From positions 1 through 19,464 of the forward strand of contig JAEWBE010000087.1 in NCBI GenBank assembly GCA_023391275.1: a DNA stretch of 19,464 nt. Reading direction: 5' to 3'. Shown here in pieces: positions 16,559 through 19,464 of this stretch. The number at the start of each line of letters is the position of its first letter. The first letter of the stretch is position 1. Source of the stretch: Bacillota bacterium. GTDB lineage: Bacteria; Bacillota; Clostridia; Oscillospirales; Acutalibacteraceae. The position numbers and the translations under genes are program-made. The notes beneath the pieces are model-generated. The model saw nothing but the letters and a program-made list of their open reading frames with translations, did not search any database and was not told the DNA's origin.

Positions 16559-16585
16559 GGGGAAGGCTTTTGCCTTCTCCTTTTT
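16559..16585 (+). terminator. Terminator of the acn-icd-rex operon
   Basis: GGGGAAGGC (16559-16567) pairs with GCCTTCTCC (16572-16580), nine pairs including one G-T, around a TTTT loop and followed by TTTTT (16581-16585). It begins 7 bases after the rex stop. Confidence 0.9.
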
Positions 16586-16656
16586 CATTTTATGATTAAT
16601 TTAATATTTGACGGGAAAAATGTATTTTGTTTATCCTTTTCTTTTTCTGCCAACTG

Positions 16657-16665
16657 TGATACTAT
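16657..16665 (+). promoter_or_regulatory. Extended -10 promoter candidate for lemA
   Basis: TGATACTAT is an extended -10 (TGn then TACTAT) 33 bases before the lemA ATG. The -35 region at the correct distance is T/C-rich and poor, as expected if the TG compensates. A TTGACG at 16608-16613 is too far upstream to pair with it. Confidence 0.42.
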
Positions 16666-16698
16666 TTTATTAACATATTTTAAAGGAGGAATTCCGCT

Positions 16699-17256
16699 AT
16701 GAATTGGTTACCCTGGGCAATTATAGTCGCCATCATTCTGATTCTTGCTTTGTGGATTGCAGGAAGCTATAACCGGCTCGTTTCATTTTCCGTAAGAGTG
16801 GATAACGGATGGGCGCAAGTTGATGTTCAGCTGAAAAAACGCTTTGATCTGATTCCAAATTTGGTTGAAACCGTAAAAGGTTACGCGGCGCATGAAAAAT
16901 CGACCTTCGAGGAGGTTACCAAATGGCGCAGTGCGGCAATGAGCGCAAAATCTCCAGAAGAAGCGATGGAGAGCAACGCAAAACTTTCGCACGCAATTGT
17001 AAACCTGTTCGCTACCGCAGAGCAGTACCCGGATTTGAAGGCAAACCAGAACTTTTTGGATTTACAGGCCCAGCTTCAGGATATTGAAGCAAAAATTGCG
17101 ATTTCCCGCCAATTTTACAATGACACGGCAATGAAATACAACGAGTATGTGATGCATTTTCCGTCAAACATCATTGCTGCTATTTTCAGTTTCACCCAAA
17201 GGAAATACTATGAAGTCGACGAGGCCAGCAGAGCCGTTCCGCAGGTGAAGTTCTAA
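16699..17256 (+). CDS. lemA: LemA family protein
   Basis: A 185-residue membrane-anchored helical protein of the LemA family, whose function is not settled. An N-terminal hydrophobic helix (about 4-22, NWLPWAIIVAIILILALWI) is followed by the family signature YNRLVSFSVRVDNGWAQVDVQLKKR and FDLIPNLVETVKGYAAHE, then long amphipathic helices in which ALA/KLSHAIVNLFATAEQYPDLKANQNF is also conserved. The topology is short N-terminus out, helices in the cytoplasm or outside depending on member; I cannot decide. The ATG follows AAAGGAGG at a good distance. The next gene (DUF2207) begins 24 bases later and shares the transcript; LemA with DUF2207 or TPM-domain partners is a common arrangement, which points to a joint envelope role. 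Confidence 0.93.
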   Translation: MNWLPWAIIVAIILILALWIAGSYNRLVSFSVRVDNGWAQVDVQLKKRFDLIPNLVETVKGYAAHEKSTFEEVTKWRSAAMSAKSPEEAMESNAKLSHAIVNLFATAEQYPDLKANQNFLDLQAQLQDIEAKIAISRQFYNDTAMKYNEYVMHFPSNIIAAIFSFTQRKYYEVDEASRAVPQVKF

Positions 17257-17280
17257 CCCGCGGCCGGTTTGGAGGTAACT

Positions 17281-19239
17281 ATGCACAAATTTACCAGCAC
17301 ATTTTTCAGAAATGCCGCAGTCACTGTTCTGATCGGGCTGACCTGCCTGCTGCCGCTGAGCGGCTGTTCCTACAAGGGCGATTCGAAGCAGGTGATGGAA
17401 AAGCTGGGTATTGCCGCACAGCTTGCTGAAAACGGCGATATGAAAGTGCAGGAAACGTGGAAGATTAATCTGGAAGATCGAGGAAAAGCTTACCGCAACC
17501 TGTACCGCACTTTCCCGGTGGACATTACAAAAGCGGACGGTATTACCGATTTGGCCGTTTACGACGAGGACGATAAAAAAGAGTATCAATATATCGGCGA
17601 TGTAGACCCTGAAAGCTCCGGTTCTTTCCCGGATAGTTCCAGTTATATTCACGAAACGGCCAACCAGACGGAAATCGGATGGTTTATGCCGGCGATTGAC
17701 GCTGGCGTACGCACTTTCACCGTTTCCTACACCGTGAAAAACATCGTGGCGGTTTACAAGGATACAGCGGTACTTTACAACTTTTTCGTGCCTCAGAATT
17801 TCAGCCTTCCAATCGCAGATATGACAGGCACCATTCAATTCCCCGCGGGCGGCGACGAAAATGCGGTGCACGCCTGGCTGCATTCGACTGCTCAAGGCAA
17901 TTTGAAGATTAATTCGGCAAATCAAATTTCTTATACCATGCAGAAAATACCGGTAAAAACTTCGGTTGAAGTCCGGCTCTGCATGCCGCCGCAGCTATTC
18001 GCAGCGTCAGCCAAACAGCGTTCCGAAACGGTCTTACCGCAGATTATTGCCGAGGAAAAAAAATGGGCGGAGGATTACCGGGCGGAACAGCACAGGCAGT
18101 TCCTCATTGGTATTTTTGACGCGGCAGCGGCCGGAATCCTGCTGATTGTCGGATTAGCGGTGCTGATTCTTGTAAAACGCAGGAACAGACGGCATGTTGT
18201 CGAGGTGCCGGAATATACACACGAGATCCCGCAGGGCAATTCCCCGGGCGGAATCGCCAATCTGTTTTATTTCTATTCCAATGGAATAACAAAAAGTGTG
18301 GAAGGCAAAATCTTCAGTGCGACACTTCTTAGTCTGGCGCGCAAGGGCTATGTTAAATTCAGCGGCAGCGGCGAACAGGATTTTTCCGTTACAATGACCG
18401 GAAACACACGAAATATTTCGTTAACCGAGAGCGAGCAGGAATTTTTAAACATGATTACAACGGTTGCAGATCGATTCAACGGCTCGTTCACCATGAAGCA
18501 ATTCAAAAAATACGCGGAAAGCAACTACGAATACATTGACAGCAACATCAATGGTTTTTTGGCAAGCACAAAACGTGAAATTGCTCGACGGGGCTATTAC
18601 GAAACCAGACCGGTTTATCTTACCGTTATAAAAGCGCTGGGATTCATCAGTATTTTTCTTGCGTTTGCCGTATTCTCACTTAGTTCGTCCATTAAAAGCA
18701 CATTGGTTTACCTTCCCCTTTCCCTGATAATAACGGGAATTTTGCTGATTATCGCGGGAAGCGCAAAACAAAAGCTGAGCGAAAAGGGCGAATATGATTA
18801 CGGCGTGTGGCACGGATTAAAGAAATATATGCTGGAATTTTCCCGTATGAATGAGTACGGCGTACCCCAATTGCAGCTTTGGGAGGAATTCCTCGTGTAC
18901 GCAACGATGATGGGGATCTCGAAGCGGGTTTGTGAACAACTCAAGCTGGTATATCCTGAGCTAAGCGACGACACGTACCTGAATACCTATTGGGGTGGAA
19001 GCTACATGTATTACATGTTTGGCTCCCGCATGGGTATGAGCGGATTCGGCTATGCAGGCGCTGATTTCGGCGCATCACTGGCATCCACCATCAGCGACGT
19101 AAGCAGCGCGGCTACCAGGCTTGCGCACCCGCCTGTGCAAGGCGGCGGCGGCGGTTTTGGCGGCGGCGGCTTCGGAGGCGGAAGCTTTGGCGGTGGGGGA
19201 GGCGGCTTCGGCGGCGGAGGCGGCGGCGGTGTTCGCTAA
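17281..19239 (+). CDS. DUF2207 membrane protein with lipobox and Gly-rich tail
   Basis: A 652-residue protein of the DUF2207 family, function unknown. The N-terminus is a signal peptide with a lipobox, Leu-Ser-Gly-Cys29, so it may be lipid-modified. Residues about 32-260 form the extracellular DUF2207 domain (MKVQETWKINLED..., beta-rich). A membrane helix at about 275-298 ends in KRRNRR, followed by a cytoplasmic region, two more helices (about 449-467 and 476-493), the YGVWHGLKKYMLEFSRM segment, and a C-terminal tail of nearly pure Gly with Phe (about 621-650). The start is ATG 17281, with GGAGGT immediately before it; an in-frame TTG at 17269 overlaps that site and is rejected. It follows lemA by 24 bases in one unit. 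Domain identity is solid; the role is not known. Confidence 0.9.
   Translation: MHKFTSTFFRNAAVTVLIGLTCLLPLSGCSYKGDSKQVMEKLGIAAQLAENGDMKVQETWKINLEDRGKAYRNLYRTFPVDITKADGITDLAVYDEDDKKEYQYIGDVDPESSGSFPDSSSYIHETANQTEIGWFMPAIDAGVRTFTVSYTVKNIVAVYKDTAVLYNFFVPQNFSLPIADMTGTIQFPAGGDENAVHAWLHSTAQGNLKINSANQISYTMQKIPVKTSVEVRLCMPPQLFAASAKQRSETVLPQIIAEEKKWAEDYRAEQHRQFLIGIFDAAAAGILLIVGLAVLILVKRRNRRHVVEVPEYTHEIPQGNSPGGIANLFYFYSNGITKSVEGKIFSATLLSLARKGYVKFSGSGEQDFSVTMTGNTRNISLTESEQEFLNMITTVADRFNGSFTMKQFKKYAESNYEYIDSNINGFLASTKREIARRGYYETRPVYLTVIKALGFISIFLAFAVFSLSSSIKSTLVYLPLSLIITGILLIIAGSAKQKLSEKGEYDYGVWHGLKKYMLEFSRMNEYGVPQLQLWEEFLVYATMMGISKRVCEQLKLVYPELSDDTYLNTYWGGSYMYYMFGSRMGMSGFGYAGADFGASLASTISDVSSAATRLAHPPVQGGGGGFGGGGFGGGSFGGGGGGFGGGGGGGVR
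19141..19233 (+). repeat. GGC-rich low-complexity tract encoding the Gly tail
   Basis: Irregular GGC/GGT/GGA codon runs interrupted by TTT or TTC and one AGC (Phe, Ser). About 30 codons at the 3' end of the DUF2207 gene are nearly all Gly with Phe. Such tracts tend to vary in length between strains by slippage. Confidence 0.85.
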
Positions 19240-19257
19240 GTAAAATTAAAAGTACAA

Positions 19258-19292
19258 AAAAGAGAACCGTTGATATTCAGCGGTTCTCTTTT
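19258..19292. terminator. Bidirectional terminator between the DUF2207 gene and pyrG
   Basis: AAAAGAGAACCG (19258-19269) pairs perfectly with CGGTTCTCTTTT (19281-19292), 12 base pairs around an 11-base loop. On the plus strand the T-run continues as TTTTGTTTT; on the minus strand the stem ends in TTTTTT (19261-19256). Both facing genes can use it. Confidence 0.88.
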
Positions 19293-19295
19293 GTT

Positions 19296-19464
19296 TTAGC
19301 CATTGTGTTGAGCCTTGTATTCCTTTGCTGCGCCGACAAGCCCTTTGAAAAGCGGGTGCGGGCGGTTGGGACGGGATTTGAATTCCGGATGGAACTGAAC
19401 ACCGACGTACCATGGGTGATTCGGCAGCTCCATCATCTCGACAATATGATTGTCGGGGGATTTT
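19296..19464 (-). CDS. pyrG: CTP synthase, 3' end (partial)
   Basis: The last 55 codons of a gene running off the right edge of the window. The translation reads KSPDNHIVEMMELPNHPWYV then GVQFHPEFKSRPNRPHPLFK, ending KEYKAQHNG and TAA at 19298-19296. FHPEF holds the His and Glu of the glutamine amidotransferase triad of CTP synthase, and KSRP.RPHPLF is the characteristic PyrG C-terminus. CTP synthase makes CTP from UTP, ATP and glutamine. The start and the synthetase domain are not in the window. It converges on the DUF2207 gene. Confidence 0.9.
   Translation of the reverse strand, partial: KSPDNHIVEMMELPNHPWYVGVQFHPEFKSRPNRPHPLFKGLVGAAKEYKAQHNG

Overview
The window looks like ordinary core chromosome of a low-GC-lineage Gram-positive bacterium of roughly 50% GC, most likely a spore-forming anaerobic clostridium (possibly Oscillospirales; this is inference from gene content). 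The pointers are a V-type ATPase operon, a Rex redox repressor, a YtaF-type sporulation membrane protein, an FtsK/SpoIIIE next to a TepA-like Clp protein, strong GGAGG ribosome binding sites, and several TTG/GTG starts. I see no tRNA, rRNA, CRISPR array, insertion sequence, phage gene or attachment site, and no gene-free stretch above about 250 bases.

Layout. (1) Bases 1-4020, plus strand: the end of a V-type ATPase operon, subunits A, B and D, closed by a strong terminator. (2) 4204-4818, plus strand: a lone ytaF/MntP-like membrane protein with a sigma-K-like promoter candidate. (3) 4890-12436, minus strand: a six-gene run transcribed right to left, in the order TepA-like Clp-fold protein, uppP, ftsK/spoIIIE, YgiQ-family radical SAM protein, membrane-anchored ComEC-type metallo-beta-lactamase hydrolase, DUF3006 protein. 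(4) 12602-16587, plus strand: acn-icd-rex with its own promoter, a candidate Rex operator on the start region, and a terminator. (5) 16657-19239, plus strand: lemA plus a DUF2207 lipoprotein-like membrane protein with a glycine-rich tail. (6) 19296-19464, minus strand: the 3' end of pyrG, facing the DUF2207 gene across a shared bidirectional terminator.

How they work together. The acn-icd pair converts citrate to 2-oxoglutarate, making NADPH and the glutamate precursor. Rex, encoded last in that operon, senses NADH/NAD+. An 18-bp palindrome overlapping the acn -10 region matches the clostridial Rex consensus at 11 of 14 fixed positions, suggesting a self-regulating redox loop. The A/B/D genes supply the catalytic head and central shaft of an ion-pumping rotary ATPase. 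The minus-strand run mixes envelope and chromosome functions (lipid carrier recycling, DNA translocation, protease-like protein, surface MBL enzyme).

No clearly novel system is visible. The best leads are the Rex operator, the sporulation-type promoter and EF-hand-like loop of the ytaF gene, the MBL-DUF3006 pair, an enlarged cytoplasmic loop in UppP, and hairpins between the V-ATPase genes. Start codons were revised for uppP (TTG at 11613), the Clp-like gene (ATG at 12436), the DUF3006 gene (ATG at 5114) and the DUF2207 gene (ATG at 17281) from ribosome binding site spacing.
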